Shown in pieces: positions 35,057 to 43,694 of a stretch of 64,000 nucleotides of DNA (positions within the stretch are counted from its first letter, which is position 1; the number at the start of each line of letters is the position of its first letter). Both the position numbers and the translations under genes were made by a program. A model generated the notes under the pieces. The model saw only the letters and a program-made list of their open reading frames with translations. It ran no database searches and was not told the origin of the DNA. The DNA comes from UBA12481 sp012523435 (GTDB taxonomy: Bacteria > Bacteroidota > Bacteroidia > Bacteroidales > UBA12481), in assembly GCA_028686135.1 (NCBI GenBank), contig JAQUCP010000013.1:1-64000 (forward strand), read 5' to 3'.

Positions 35057-36172
35057 ATGACCCCAAAAGAGCGACTCCTCACGGCCCTGAACCGTGGAAA
35101 ACCCGACCGGCTGCCTGTCTCTATTCATCAATGGCAAGCCTACCATCTCGACCAGTACATGGGCGGCATCAGCGATCTGGATGCCTTCCGGCTCACCGGT
35201 TTAGATGCCCAGATCCAGTATGTGGAAGAGATGGATCAGTTCTGGGTGATTGACCCCGATATGGATCGGTTTAATACCAAAACCTGGCGGGACATCCCGG
35301 TAGTTATTAACCGGGATCCCGATCAACGGATTGTGCATCACACCATTGATACTCCCGAAGGAACACTCACCTACAAAACCGAGAGTAACCGTAAAACCAC
35401 CTGGGTTACCGAGTATCTGATCAAACATGATGAGGATATTGAACTGATACGCAAGTATATGCCAGCACGAAGGCTGGCCCTAGAGCCAGTGGCCAAGCGG
35501 TACGATGAGGTGGGTGATGAGGGGATTCTTCGGGGTTATGTCTGGGGCGACCAGGCCGGATGCTGGCAACATGCCGCCTGCCTGTACGATATCACAGCCC
35601 TGATTTACGCCACCTTTGAGAAACCCGACTGGGTTCATGCTTTGATGAAGATTCTGCTGGACAAGAAACTCACCTTCATCGAATCTATGAAAGGAGCCAA
35701 GTTTGACCTGATCGAAACCGGCGGTGGATCAGCCTCCTCAACCGTTATCTCCCCGGCGCTCTTTGAAGAGTTCTGCCTTCCCTACGACCGTCAAATGCAT
35801 GATGCCCTCCACGATCTGGGCTTTTTGATCTCCTACCACACTTGTGGCGGAACTGTTGGTATCGAAGAACTGATCATTCAAACCGGTACCGATGTTTCGG
35901 AAACTTTAGCCCCCATCAGCGTCGGAGGGAACCAGGAACCCTGGGATTTCAAACGCAAAGTGGGCGATCGCCTCGCCGTGATCGGCGGTGTCGATCAGTT
36001 CAGCACCCTGGGCGAAGGTCCGGTGGAGAAGATCCAACAAAACGTACGGGAACTATTCGAAAAGGTTGGGCCAGATGGTGGCTATGTATGCGCTGCCTCC
36101 GACCATTTCTTTGATTGCCCACCGGAGCACCTGGTTGCCTTTGCTTTGGCAGCCCGGGAATGCCGTTATTAA
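35057..36172 (+). CDS. Uroporphyrinogen decarboxylase-family methyltransferase (MtaA/CmuA-like), orphan
   Basis: A 371-residue TIM-barrel protein of the UroD superfamily. It lacks the heme-enzyme arginine signature and instead has the zinc-binding His261-x-Cys263 in SYHTCGGTVG with a third ligand at Cys354 in FDCPPEHL, as in methylcobamide:coenzyme M methyltransferases and other Zn-dependent methyltransferases. The N-terminal MTPKERLLTALNRGKPDRLPV is the usual start. No corrinoid protein or other methyltransferase subunit is nearby, so partner and substrate are unknown. It starts 17 bases after the PII-like gene, but a TATCTTTG -7-like element at 35045-35052 ends four bases before the ATG and could drive a nearly leaderless transcript. 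Confidence 0.85.
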   Translation: MTPKERLLTALNRGKPDRLPVSIHQWQAYHLDQYMGGISDLDAFRLTGLDAQIQYVEEMDQFWVIDPDMDRFNTKTWRDIPVVINRDPDQRIVHHTIDTPEGTLTYKTESNRKTTWVTEYLIKHDEDIELIRKYMPARRLALEPVAKRYDEVGDEGILRGYVWGDQAGCWQHAACLYDITALIYATFEKPDWVHALMKILLDKKLTFIESMKGAKFDLIETGGGSASSTVISPALFEEFCLPYDRQMHDALHDLGFLISYHTCGGTVGIEELIIQTGTDVSETLAPISVGGNQEPWDFKRKVGDRLAVIGGVDQFSTLGEGPVEKIQQNVRELFEKVGPDGGYVCAASDHFFDCPPEHLVAFALAARECRY

Positions 36173-36212
36173 TAACAAACTCTCGTCACCGAAATCCTCC
36201 AATAGCCCCCTG

Positions 36213-37973
36213 CTAATTCAGGCGCGCAACCGGATATCTGGCCACCCATTTATTCGCTAACCCCAGCTTGGTGTAAGCAAAATACATCTGAGCCATACGG
36301 TTGCCTGCCAGCTTCGGATCAGCTGCAACAGCTTCATCCAACAGTCGCCGAGCCCCTGGATTCTCATTCAAATAGGCAAAGATTCGGTCTTCAAGCACCG
36401 GATGTGGCGAGAACCACTCACGATCCTCAAGACAAGGATCAAAGAAATTCCAACGGAAGTAAGAATCGGGTGCCTCTGGTTCTAACATGTTCACAATAAA
36501 GTAGTTCGACTCCTGATTTACAGGAACCAGATAATCGCCACGATAGTATTGGATTCGCTGGATCTCCTTGCGGGTGGTGAAACGATCGTGAAAATGGTGG
36601 CCATTACTTGGTCGAGCCGACCACACCAAGTTGTCGATGTAATAAACCTCCACTTCCATGAGCGAGTCGCGGTCGAGACGGATCATCTCAATCTGGTTGA
36701 TTTTGAGACGTTCAATCACTTCACTCCAGGCTTGGGGTACCACATAAAAATTGGGAGCAGTGACCATCTTGGATGGTTTATACTCATCATAAAAGGGAAT
36801 AGTGGTGGTAAAAGGTTTGCTGTAGTCATAAATCGACCGCACTTCGCCAGTCAGCGGACTGATGTCGGTTCCACGTTCAAAGCCTCTAAATTCAATGGTT
36901 TCGAATTTGGAGCTATCCAACTCATAATCCAGAGGAAACTCTCTTTTCGTCTTAGCCATCTGCCGCGATTCTTCTCTTACCTGGAGAATGGCATCCGTGT
37001 TCTCATTGGAAAATCCGATCATAGTAATCATGAAATGATACAATCCTTTTACCCGGTCAACATAGGGTTGATAGCACAGGTTCTCGATCATCTGCGGTAG
37101 TGAATGAAAGAGGAGAGTATATCCGGTGGAGAAGCGAGGAGTCTGCACATAAGATTCAATTCCCTCCTCGGGCGACTGGTTAGTGTACTCAGCGTAGGGG
37201 ATCATTGGATAGGGCGTAGTAGCCATTTTTTTGTACATCGCCGGGATCATGGTACCCTTAAAGAAACGTCCTACTGGCTCAGGCATGCTATTGTGCTGTG
37301 CAGGTAAATAAGTGACAACATGCTGATGATCAGATCCATTCGTTGCATGAGTATCTAGAAAAATATCGGGATCCCACTGACGGAACAGTTTTACGAACGA
37401 TTTGGCATTTTCTGTGTCGAGCTTCACAAAATCCCGATTCAGGTCGAGGTTCTTCGCATTTCCGCGGTAGCCAGGATTGGTAGGCTCCGGCTGGTTGGTC
37501 CGGTGCCATGGGTTCTGGTAAAGCAGTCCACCAATGCTATACACTGGAATGATGCACACCACCGTGCTATCGAGCAGCTGACGCATCCCGTTGTGATTCC
37601 GGAGGATGTCATCTGCCACGATCATACTGGCCTCCATGCCGTCAGGTTCGCCCGGATGGATGGCGTTCATAATCATCACAATGGTCTTCCCCGATTTCCG
37701 GATCCGATCAGGATCAAACTGCCGGTCGGCACTCATCACGAACAGATGTAATGGCTTGCCGCAATCGGTAAGACCGCCCTCCAACAACCTTGCTTCGGGC
37801 CAGGCCTCATCCAGTTTCTGATAATTGGCAATAACTTCATCATAGGTGGATGATATCTTCTGTTCATAGTTGAGTTGGACTAGAGGCTCATGATCAATAG
37901 CTTGCTTAGAGGAAGAGTTGCAACCACCAAAAATTATTGCAGTTAACAAAAGTAGGGAGAGATTGCGTAGCAT
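36213..37973 (-). CDS. M14-family zinc carboxypeptidase-like lipoprotein
   Basis: A 587-residue exported metallopeptidase. Start at 37973 gives a lipoprotein leader (MLRNLSLLLLTAIIFGGC, lipobox Cys18); an upstream in-frame ATG at 38054 adds a basic stretch not typical of a signal. Seen: zinc ligands His106-x-x-Glu109 in NAIHPGEPDGMEAS, substrate-binding NLDLNRDF, and third zinc ligand region DTHATNGSDHQH. The C-terminal half lacks an obvious known domain. Family M14 members remove C-terminal residues or peptidoglycan/peptide side chains. A TAAAAATA on the plus strand at 37997-38004 (minus TATTTTTA) is one base off the -7 consensus. Confidence 0.88.
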   Translation of the reverse strand: MLRNLSLLLLTAIIFGGCNSSSKQAIDHEPLVQLNYEQKISSTYDEVIANYQKLDEAWPEARLLEGGLTDCGKPLHLFVMSADRQFDPDRIRKSGKTIVMIMNAIHPGEPDGMEASMIVADDILRNHNGMRQLLDSTVVCIIPVYSIGGLLYQNPWHRTNQPEPTNPGYRGNAKNLDLNRDFVKLDTENAKSFVKLFRQWDPDIFLDTHATNGSDHQHVVTYLPAQHNSMPEPVGRFFKGTMIPAMYKKMATTPYPMIPYAEYTNQSPEEGIESYVQTPRFSTGYTLLFHSLPQMIENLCYQPYVDRVKGLYHFMITMIGFSNENTDAILQVREESRQMAKTKREFPLDYELDSSKFETIEFRGFERGTDISPLTGEVRSIYDYSKPFTTTIPFYDEYKPSKMVTAPNFYVVPQAWSEVIERLKINQIEMIRLDRDSLMEVEVYYIDNLVWSARPSNGHHFHDRFTTRKEIQRIQYYRGDYLVPVNQESNYFIVNMLEPEAPDSYFRWNFFDPCLEDREWFSPHPVLEDRIFAYLNENPGARRLLDEAVAADPKLAGNRMAQMYFAYTKLGLANKWVARYPVARLN

Positions 37974-38111
37974 GACATTTGAAAATTTAGTTTTGGTAAA
38001 AATAGCGAACTTCCAAGGTTTTCTCCATGCCCTTCTGGTTTTTGATCTAATCATGTGGGGAATTCTGCATGGGAGGCCGAACTAAGCAGTAGCAGCTCTT
38101 GAGCAGCGGGG

Positions 38112-38726
38112 TTAACTCCATAAAGCCTTTATAATCACAAAGATACCGAATGCTATCAGAATAACACCGGTAATACGGAACAGTTTTGTCATCAGGTTTT
38201 CGTTGACCAGGCGGCGGAGTTTTGCAGAGAATACGATTTTCAGGACATCAAACAAGATGAGAGTCAGGATTGTAGCTGAAAAATAGTAGAGGATCTGGAT
38301 ACCGGTCAACTTCATGATTGTCACCACGAAAGTCATGGTAGCAAACCAAAACACGAGTACTCCGGGGTTAAGGGTATTGATAGCGAACCCTTTGATTAGG
38401 AGGATGGCAGCCCCTTTACCCGCAAGGGGTTTAACCGTTTCGGTAGGTTTGCGTAGGAAATAGGTAAGGCCAAAAAAGAGGAAAGCAGCGGCAGCAATCA
38501 ACTTAAAAACAATGTTATGAGCCAGAGGCTGCATCAGCTCTGCAGCACCATAATAGGCCAGAACGATGCATCCAATATCGCTGATCCAAACTCCGGCGTT
38601 AAGCAGCAGGGCAGCCCAGACACCTCTTCGCAAAACCGTCTCCATGACAGTGAAAAAGGTTGCTCCAACATAAACGGTTAAAAGAAGTCCCGTTAGTATT
38701 CCTTTTAGCAGAATCAGAAAAATCAT
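38112..38726 (-). CDS. LysE/RhtB-family amino-acid exporter
   Basis: A 204-residue inner-membrane protein with six hydrophobic segments. The start MIFLILLKGILTGLLLTVYVGATFF and the ETVLRRGVWAALLLNAGVWISDI motif are the LysE-family signature region (in many members GPVFFLLIETS..RG..AA). The C-terminal helices end with VILIAFGIFVIIKALW. Members export lysine, threonine, homoserine lactones or similar small compounds, and the substrate here is unknown. It precedes the M14 peptidase gene on the same strand with 138 bases between. Confidence 0.88.
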   Translation of the reverse strand: MIFLILLKGILTGLLLTVYVGATFFTVMETVLRRGVWAALLLNAGVWISDIGCIVLAYYGAAELMQPLAHNIVFKLIAAAAFLFFGLTYFLRKPTETVKPLAGKGAAILLIKGFAINTLNPGVLVFWFATMTFVVTIMKLTGIQILYYFSATILTLILFDVLKIVFSAKLRRLVNENLMTKLFRITGVILIAFGIFVIIKALWS

Positions 38727-38773
38727 ACCCCTAGGCTATTTTTGTAAGAATTTGGGTATCATGTAATTAGTGA

Positions 38774-40315
38774 TTATCGGGATCTATTTTTCCATTGATC
38801 GATAAAGCGTTCCCAATCTTCGGCGTGACCGTTCAGGACTCTTGGGAATTTGTGTTGCCCCCCCTCTTTGCCTTTATGCTTTAGAAAATCGTAGAAAAGT
38901 TGGTTTGGCAGGATTTCGACCAGCACCTCTTTCAGGGCAGCTTTCCGTTCAACAGCATAATCATCGTTAACCGACTTCAGGGCTTGGTCGAGTCGTTCCC
39001 TGATCTCATCGGGAGAGACCATCGCCTCATCGATTCCGAGGTACCATTTGTGGGCGAAAAGGCCTTGGTAAGCCATCCCCTGAACGGTAAACTCCCTGAT
39101 GTCAAATCCGATATCTTCAGAAACAATATGCAATGCTTTAGTCATATTATCAACTGACAGATGTTCACCGCACAGGCTCAGGAAGTGTTTTGTCCGGCCG
39201 GTTATGATAATTTCCGCCCTTTCCTTGTTGGTAATTTTCACTGTATCTCCGATCAAATATCGCCATGCTCCAGCGCAGGTAGAGATCAGCAGGGCATACT
39301 CTTTACCTTCTTGGACATCTCTGAGGGTCAGTACTTCTGGGTTTTCCACCAGTGTTCCGTCGGTTGTAAAGTTACTCTGATCAAAAGGAACAAATTCGAA
39401 GAAGATCCCATTATTCAAGACCAACTGCATATCGGCACCCTTATCGCGCTGAAAAGCCAGAAAACCTTCAGACGCCAAGTAAGTTTCCAGGTAGATGATT
39501 TCCTGACCGAGGAGTCGGTTAAAGCTTTTCAGGTAGGGTTCCAGGCTAACGCCTCCGTGGGCATATACTTTAAAATTCGGCCAGATATCATGGATATGGT
39601 TAAGGCCATATCGTGCGATCACCTTTTCCAGGAGGATTTGCACCCAAGCAGGCACACCAGAGATCCCTCCGATATCCCATTCAGGAGCTTTTTCCACCAT
39701 CTTATCGATTTTGGTTCCCCAATCCCGCTCACGTGCGAGTGGTCTGCCGGGTTTGTAAAAGCTATTGAACCAAAAAGGTAGCCTTCCCGCCATGATTCCG
39801 CTCAGATCACCCTCAAAATAGGTAGCCATTTTGTTCAGGGTAGTGGATCCACCGAGCATCAGTACTGATTTCTCGTAAAAGCGTGGAGGAAGGTCGTATT
39901 CAGCAAGGGCCAACAACTGGCGAATGCCAACCTTGCGAATGGCACGAATCATATCATTGGTGAGCGGAACACGTTTTGATGAATCGTTAGAGGTACCAGA
40001 GGTGAGACCAAAATATCTCACCGTCCCAGGCCAGCAAACATTACGTTGCTCGCCCTTTAGCAACTTATGCCACCATTCGGCATAAATCTTTTCGTAATTA
40101 AAAATTGGGACCTTCTGTTGAAACCGGGCAACCGGATCTGATAATAAAAGAATCTCATCGAAATCGTAGGCTTGGCCAAACTGAGTGTTCCGTGCTTTGC
40201 TTAATAATTTCTTGAGGGTTTTTTCCTGAATTTCGTGTCCGATAACATGCTTCTTCTTAATACTGGCGCTGGTCTTTTTAACCACACCATTAAGCAAAAC
40301 TCCGACTACTGCCAT
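38774..40315 (-). CDS. GH3-type acyl-acid-amido synthetase/adenylating enzyme (not glycoside hydrolase 3)
   Basis: A 513-residue protein of the GH3 auxin-responsive family, part of the ANL adenylate-forming superfamily; plant members join amino acids to acyl acids with ATP. The ATG at 40315 is chosen because a -7 element lies just upstream at 40344-40337; a TTG at 40339 overlaps it. Seen: phosphate-binding GLTSGTSNDSSKRVP, then the mid region ISGVPAWVQILLEKV, and the C-terminal GRTKHFLSLCGEHLSVDN and KGKEGGQHKFPRVL. Bacterial members are poorly characterised, so substrate and role are unknown. It is divergent from trkA. Confidence 0.88.
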   Translation of the reverse strand: MAVVGVLLNGVVKKTSASIKKKHVIGHEIQEKTLKKLLSKARNTQFGQAYDFDEILLLSDPVARFQQKVPIFNYEKIYAEWWHKLLKGEQRNVCWPGTVRYFGLTSGTSNDSSKRVPLTNDMIRAIRKVGIRQLLALAEYDLPPRFYEKSVLMLGGSTTLNKMATYFEGDLSGIMAGRLPFWFNSFYKPGRPLARERDWGTKIDKMVEKAPEWDIGGISGVPAWVQILLEKVIARYGLNHIHDIWPNFKVYAHGGVSLEPYLKSFNRLLGQEIIYLETYLASEGFLAFQRDKGADMQLVLNNGIFFEFVPFDQSNFTTDGTLVENPEVLTLRDVQEGKEYALLISTCAGAWRYLIGDTVKITNKERAEIIITGRTKHFLSLCGEHLSVDNMTKALHIVSEDIGFDIREFTVQGMAYQGLFAHKWYLGIDEAMVSPDEIRERLDQALKSVNDDYAVERKAALKEVLVEILPNQLFYDFLKHKGKEGGQHKFPRVLNGHAEDWERFIDQWKNRSR

Positions 40316-40336
40316 TTGTTTGGGATAAGTATCGGG

Positions 40337-40344
40337 CAAAAATA
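40337..40344 (-). promoter_or_regulatory. -7 promoter element of the GH3-type adenylating enzyme
   Basis: Minus-strand TATTTTTG, an exact TAnnTTTG match 22 bases before the ATG at 40315. No -33 TTG at the usual distance. Confidence 0.45.
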
Positions 40345-40482
40345 TACTTTTTTTCCTAATTATTTACCGAAACCATCCCCGGCTGGGCCAAGCAGTTGCA
40401 AAGACTGGGGGTTTTAATGTTAAGCATTTTGCTATTGGAATGGGTTTCGACTCAGGGCAAACCTTGGTATTTCCAGTTTCCG

Positions 40483-40490
40483 TACCTTTG
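40483..40490 (+). promoter_or_regulatory. -7 promoter element of the trkA-trkH operon
   Basis: TACCTTTG, a perfect consensus match 21 bases before the trkA ATG. A TTG lies at 40464-40466, but with a 16-base spacer shorter than usual. Confidence 0.55.
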
Positions 40491-40511
40491 TAGTTTTACT
40501 CATTTATCAAA

Positions 40512-41183
40512 ATGACTGGGAAAAAGATTGCGGTAATCGGCCTCGGCCAGTTTGGTCGGGCTATTTGCACGGCTCTGACAAACTCCGGAGCAGAAGTGCT
40601 GGCTATCGATGCGCGCGAAGAGGTGGTTGACTCCTTTGCCGATAAAGTCACCTCGGCCGTTGCACTGGATGCCACGGACAAAAAAGCGCTCCTGAAGGTG
40701 AACATCACCGACATGGATGCAGTGGTGGTAGCAATCGGGCAGGATATGGAGCAGCTGCTGCTCTGTACCGTCCTGCTTCTGGAGCTGAAGGTCAAACGTG
40801 TTATCGCACGTGCTACAGGCAAACGTGCCCGGCTGATCCTCGAAAAGATCGGTGCCCACGAAGTCCTCAGCCCGGAAGAGGAATTTGGACAGATCGTGGC
40901 CGAACGTCTGACAAATCCCAATCTCGTTTCCTACTTACAACTGCCTGATAATTATCGGATTGCAGAAATTACTCCGCCTCGGCAAATCATTGGCCGGACA
41001 ATTGGGAATATCAGCCTAAGGGAAAAATACCGTCTCTCCTTAATAACGGTAAAATCCATCCATGATGAGGGAAGCCATATCGAAGGGGTTGTTGACTACG
41101 AATTCAGGATCGAAAACTTCCATACCCTGGTGGTGTTCGGGCTTAACCGCGATCTCGACCGGTTTGTGACTATCAACGAATAA
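40512..41183 (+). CDS. trkA: TrkA/KtrA-type potassium uptake regulatory (RCK) protein
   Basis: Peripheral cytoplasmic ring subunit that gates the adjacent TrkH channel. 223 residues: TrkA_N Rossmann domain with GLGQFGRAI near residues 10-18 (nucleotide binding), AIDAREEVVDSFADKV and ALDATDKKALL, then a TrkA_C domain from about 140. The single RCK unit is the KtrA-like half-size form rather than the duplicated E. coli TrkA. Overlap or spacing to trkH is 9 bases and the pair starts from a consensus -7 element. Confidence 0.95.
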   Translation: MTGKKIAVIGLGQFGRAICTALTNSGAEVLAIDAREEVVDSFADKVTSAVALDATDKKALLKVNITDMDAVVVAIGQDMEQLLLCTVLLLELKVKRVIARATGKRARLILEKIGAHEVLSPEEEFGQIVAERLTNPNLVSYLQLPDNYRIAEITPPRQIIGRTIGNISLREKYRLSLITVKSIHDEGSHIEGVVDYEFRIENFHTLVVFGLNRDLDRFVTINE

Positions 41184-41192
41184 CCCGGGCTC

Positions 41193-43010
41193 ATGACCTC
41201 ACTAAAGGAGATCATTCAGAGCTTCAGGGAAAAAGTCAACCTGAGGCTTTTCGAAAGCAAAGAACGCGTCCTAAAGATTCTAACCTGGCTTACCCTGCTA
41301 TTTTCACTCGGGTCGCTCGTTGCTATCGTCTATTATTATGGATACCCGCAAACCCAAGAATCTCTGCATGTTGTCCACCTGTTCATCCGGCTGAGCCTCT
41401 GGTTTTATATCCTGAAATATTTGATTCGTATCTTCTATGATTTCCACCCGGGGATTTTTATTCGCGAAAACCGGATGGACGGGATCGTCTTTTTATTTTT
41501 GGTCGCCGAACAGGTTCTCTATTTCACTACCGGAGGAGACTACTTCAACAAACTGTTTTCCAGGCTAATAGACCTCCAATTGGGCGACATCTCGATTCTG
41601 GCAGTCCAATTATACTTTTTTATCATCGTCGCGGCTGAACTGGGAAAGGCGGCCTTAAAGATTTCTAAACTCAGGTTTACCCCAGTTCAACTGCTGGTTC
41701 TCTCTTTTCTCGGGCTGATCCTGTTTGGCACAGTGCTATTAAACCTCCCAGAGATGACAACTGCCGGGATCTCATTCGTCGACTCCCTGTTTACTTCAAC
41801 CAGTGCGGTCTGCGTGACTGGCCTAGTGGTGGTTGACACCGCCACCGCTTTCACCCACAAAGGCCACTGGGTAATCATGATCCTGATCCAGCTCGGGGGA
41901 ATCAATATCCTGGCATTCGCCGCCTTCTTTGCAATTTTCTCTAAGGACTCAGCCAGCCTCAAATACCAGTCGCTCATCAAAGATTTACTCGATACCAGCG
42001 AGATGTCAAAATCCAGATCTGTCCTGGGGAATATTATTCTTTTCACCTTGATAATCGAAGCAGTAGGAATTTTGGCGATGTATTTTTCTTGGGGCAGCAG
42101 TGTAGCTTTTGAAGGAGAACGGCACCGCCTCTTCTATTCCTTCTTTCATGCCATCTCCGGATTTAACAATGCCGGATTCAGCCTCTTCAGCAACAATCTG
42201 TACGAAGAGAGCATCCGCCACAACTGGCATGTGCAATCGGTGATTGTGGCTTTGGTCTTTCTGGGTGGTATCGGATACCCGGTGTTGAACGATCTGGCCA
42301 CGCTGCCCCGAAGAAAGATACGTTGGCGGGTGTTCTGGAACTACCTTTCCCCGGGATCCAGAATAGCCCTCCGAACCACATTCATGCTCTACGGAGCCGG
42401 AATGATATTCTTCTTCCTGTTTTATCCATTCGATCTGGGTAGAACTTTCGAGCCCGAACGCCTCCTTCAGAGTCTTTTCCATTCCGTGATGTCCCACACT
42501 GCAGGATTTAACTCTTTGGATATCAGTAGGTTTACTCAACCACTTGTTGTCCTGTTTATGTTGCTGATGGTCATCGGAGCCTCCCCGGGATCCACCGGCG
42601 GGGGGATTAAAACCACCACCTTCGCCGTAGTGGTTAAATCTATCATCTATGGAGTCAGAGGACATCGCAACGTGGTCTTTTTCAAACATTCACTCTCCTC
42701 GCAGGTCATCCAGCGTGCTGTCTCCATCACCATGTTTTATGCCCTCTTTTTTATCGTGGGCATTACCCTGCTAACCATTCTGGAGCCTGACTTACCGCTA
42801 TCATCCCTGGCTTTTGAGCAAATTTCGGCCCTATCAACAGTCGGGTTAAGCCTAGGCATCACCCCGTCGCTCAGCGAGCTGAGCAGAATCGTGATTGCCT
42901 TATCCATGTTTATTGGTCGTATTGGAACCCTGACGATCATTATGGCTCTGCTTAAGAAAGTCCAGGTGGTCAATTATACCTATGCCCACACCGAGGTGCA
43001 AGTAGGGTAA
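41193..43010 (+). CDS. trkH: TrkH/KtrB-family potassium channel subunit
   Basis: A 605-residue inner-membrane potassium translocation subunit. Four pore-loop filter motifs are visible in order: TSAVCVTGL, SGFNNAGFS, SHTAGFNS and LSTVGLSLG, each with the conserved filter glycine. Several hydrophobic segments before the first pore loop (residues about 20-150) make it longer than the typical KtrB, as in many Bacteroidota TrkH proteins. It works with the preceding TrkA-type RCK subunit. Its stop is six bases before the palindrome that precedes nrfH. Confidence 0.95.
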   Translation: MTSLKEIIQSFREKVNLRLFESKERVLKILTWLTLLFSLGSLVAIVYYYGYPQTQESLHVVHLFIRLSLWFYILKYLIRIFYDFHPGIFIRENRMDGIVFLFLVAEQVLYFTTGGDYFNKLFSRLIDLQLGDISILAVQLYFFIIVAAELGKAALKISKLRFTPVQLLVLSFLGLILFGTVLLNLPEMTTAGISFVDSLFTSTSAVCVTGLVVVDTATAFTHKGHWVIMILIQLGGINILAFAAFFAIFSKDSASLKYQSLIKDLLDTSEMSKSRSVLGNIILFTLIIEAVGILAMYFSWGSSVAFEGERHRLFYSFFHAISGFNNAGFSLFSNNLYEESIRHNWHVQSVIVALVFLGGIGYPVLNDLATLPRRKIRWRVFWNYLSPGSRIALRTTFMLYGAGMIFFFLFYPFDLGRTFEPERLLQSLFHSVMSHTAGFNSLDISRFTQPLVVLFMLLMVIGASPGSTGGGIKTTTFAVVVKSIIYGVRGHRNVVFFKHSLSSQVIQRAVSITMFYALFFIVGITLLTILEPDLPLSSLAFEQISALSTVGLSLGITPSLSELSRIVIALSMFIGRIGTLTIIMALLKKVQVVNYTYAHTEVQVG

Positions 43011-43016
43011 CAAGAT

Positions 43017-43032
43017 TGTAACATTTGTTACA
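43017..43032. promoter_or_regulatory. CRP/FNR-type palindrome upstream of nrfHA
   Basis: Perfect inverted repeat TGTAAC-ATTT-GTTACA, six bases per arm with a four-base centre, the geometry of CRP/FNR-superfamily operators (FNR, HcpR, NNR-like). A -7-like TATCTTTTG lies at 43076-43084, so the palindrome is centred near -62 from the expected start, the class I activator position. No regulator gene of this family is in the window. Confidence 0.6.
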
Positions 43033-43101
43033 TAAGAGATTAGAGGTACAGGGTATTTTTAATTCCAGAAGTTTGTATCTTTTGGACCTTAGAACCTGAC
43101 T

Positions 43102-43686
43102 ATGCGCATTATCCGGTTTTTCATTCCGCCTCCGGCCTGGCGATTGCCGGTCATCCTGGCACTAGCTGTCTTCTCAGGTCTTTTTGTGTTTGCCTTTTAT
43201 GTTTCCAAAGCCCCCTCCTATCTTTCTGATAAACCGGAGACTTGCGTTAATTGCCATATTATGGCTCCACAGTATGCTACCTGGTCGCACAACTCACATC
43301 GTCAATACACTCATTGCAATGACTGCCACGTACCTCATAATAATATCCTGAACAAATACTACTTTAAGGCAAAAGACGGGATGAGGCATGCTACCATGTT
43401 CACTCTCAGGCTGGAACCGCAGGTTATCCACATCAAAAAAGCAGGCCAAAAGGTGGTCCAGAATAACTGTATCCGGTGCCATGAGGACCTCCTGACAGAG
43501 GATCCAATTAAAGACCTCACCCGCCAGGCTCACGATTACCGGAAAGAGCGGCAATGCTGGAGCTGCCACCGGGAGACCCCTCACGGGCGGGTTAACAGCC
43601 TCTCGAGTGTTCCCTATGCCCGCGTACCCCTGCCCCAAAGCCCGGTACCAGATTGGCTTAAAAAACTGTTGAAAAACGAACAATAA
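43102..43686 (+). CDS. nrfH: Cytochrome c nitrite reductase small subunit (tetraheme quinol dehydrogenase)
   Basis: A 194-residue NapC/NirT-type membrane protein that oxidises menaquinol and passes electrons to NrfA. The N-terminal transmembrane helix at about residues 13-35 anchors it with hemes in the periplasm. Four CxxCH motifs are present: CVNCH (48-52, followed by a Met ligand in IMAPQ), CNDCH (72-76), CIRCH (123-127) and CWSCH (152-156). It is the first gene of the nrfHA operon, nine bases before nrfA, behind a CRP/FNR-type palindrome. Length and motif order fit NrfH. Confidence 0.96.
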   Translation: MRIIRFFIPPPAWRLPVILALAVFSGLFVFAFYVSKAPSYLSDKPETCVNCHIMAPQYATWSHNSHRQYTHCNDCHVPHNNILNKYYFKAKDGMRHATMFTLRLEPQVIHIKKAGQKVVQNNCIRCHEDLLTEDPIKDLTRQAHDYRKERQCWSCHRETPHGRVNSLSSVPYARVPLPQSPVPDWLKKLLKNEQ

Positions 43687-43694
43687 CTACCCCG

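Noticed and set aside
38774..40315. Glycoside hydrolase family 3 assignment for the GH3-named protein
   Set aside because: The protein has the GLTSGTS phosphate loop of adenylate-forming enzymes and no glycosidase motifs. GH3 here is the plant auxin-conjugating family name.
42006..42689. Open frame on the minus strand inside trkH
   Set aside because: Opposite the pore-loop motifs of a well-supported TrkH, with a low-complexity, histidine-rich translation. Shadow frame.
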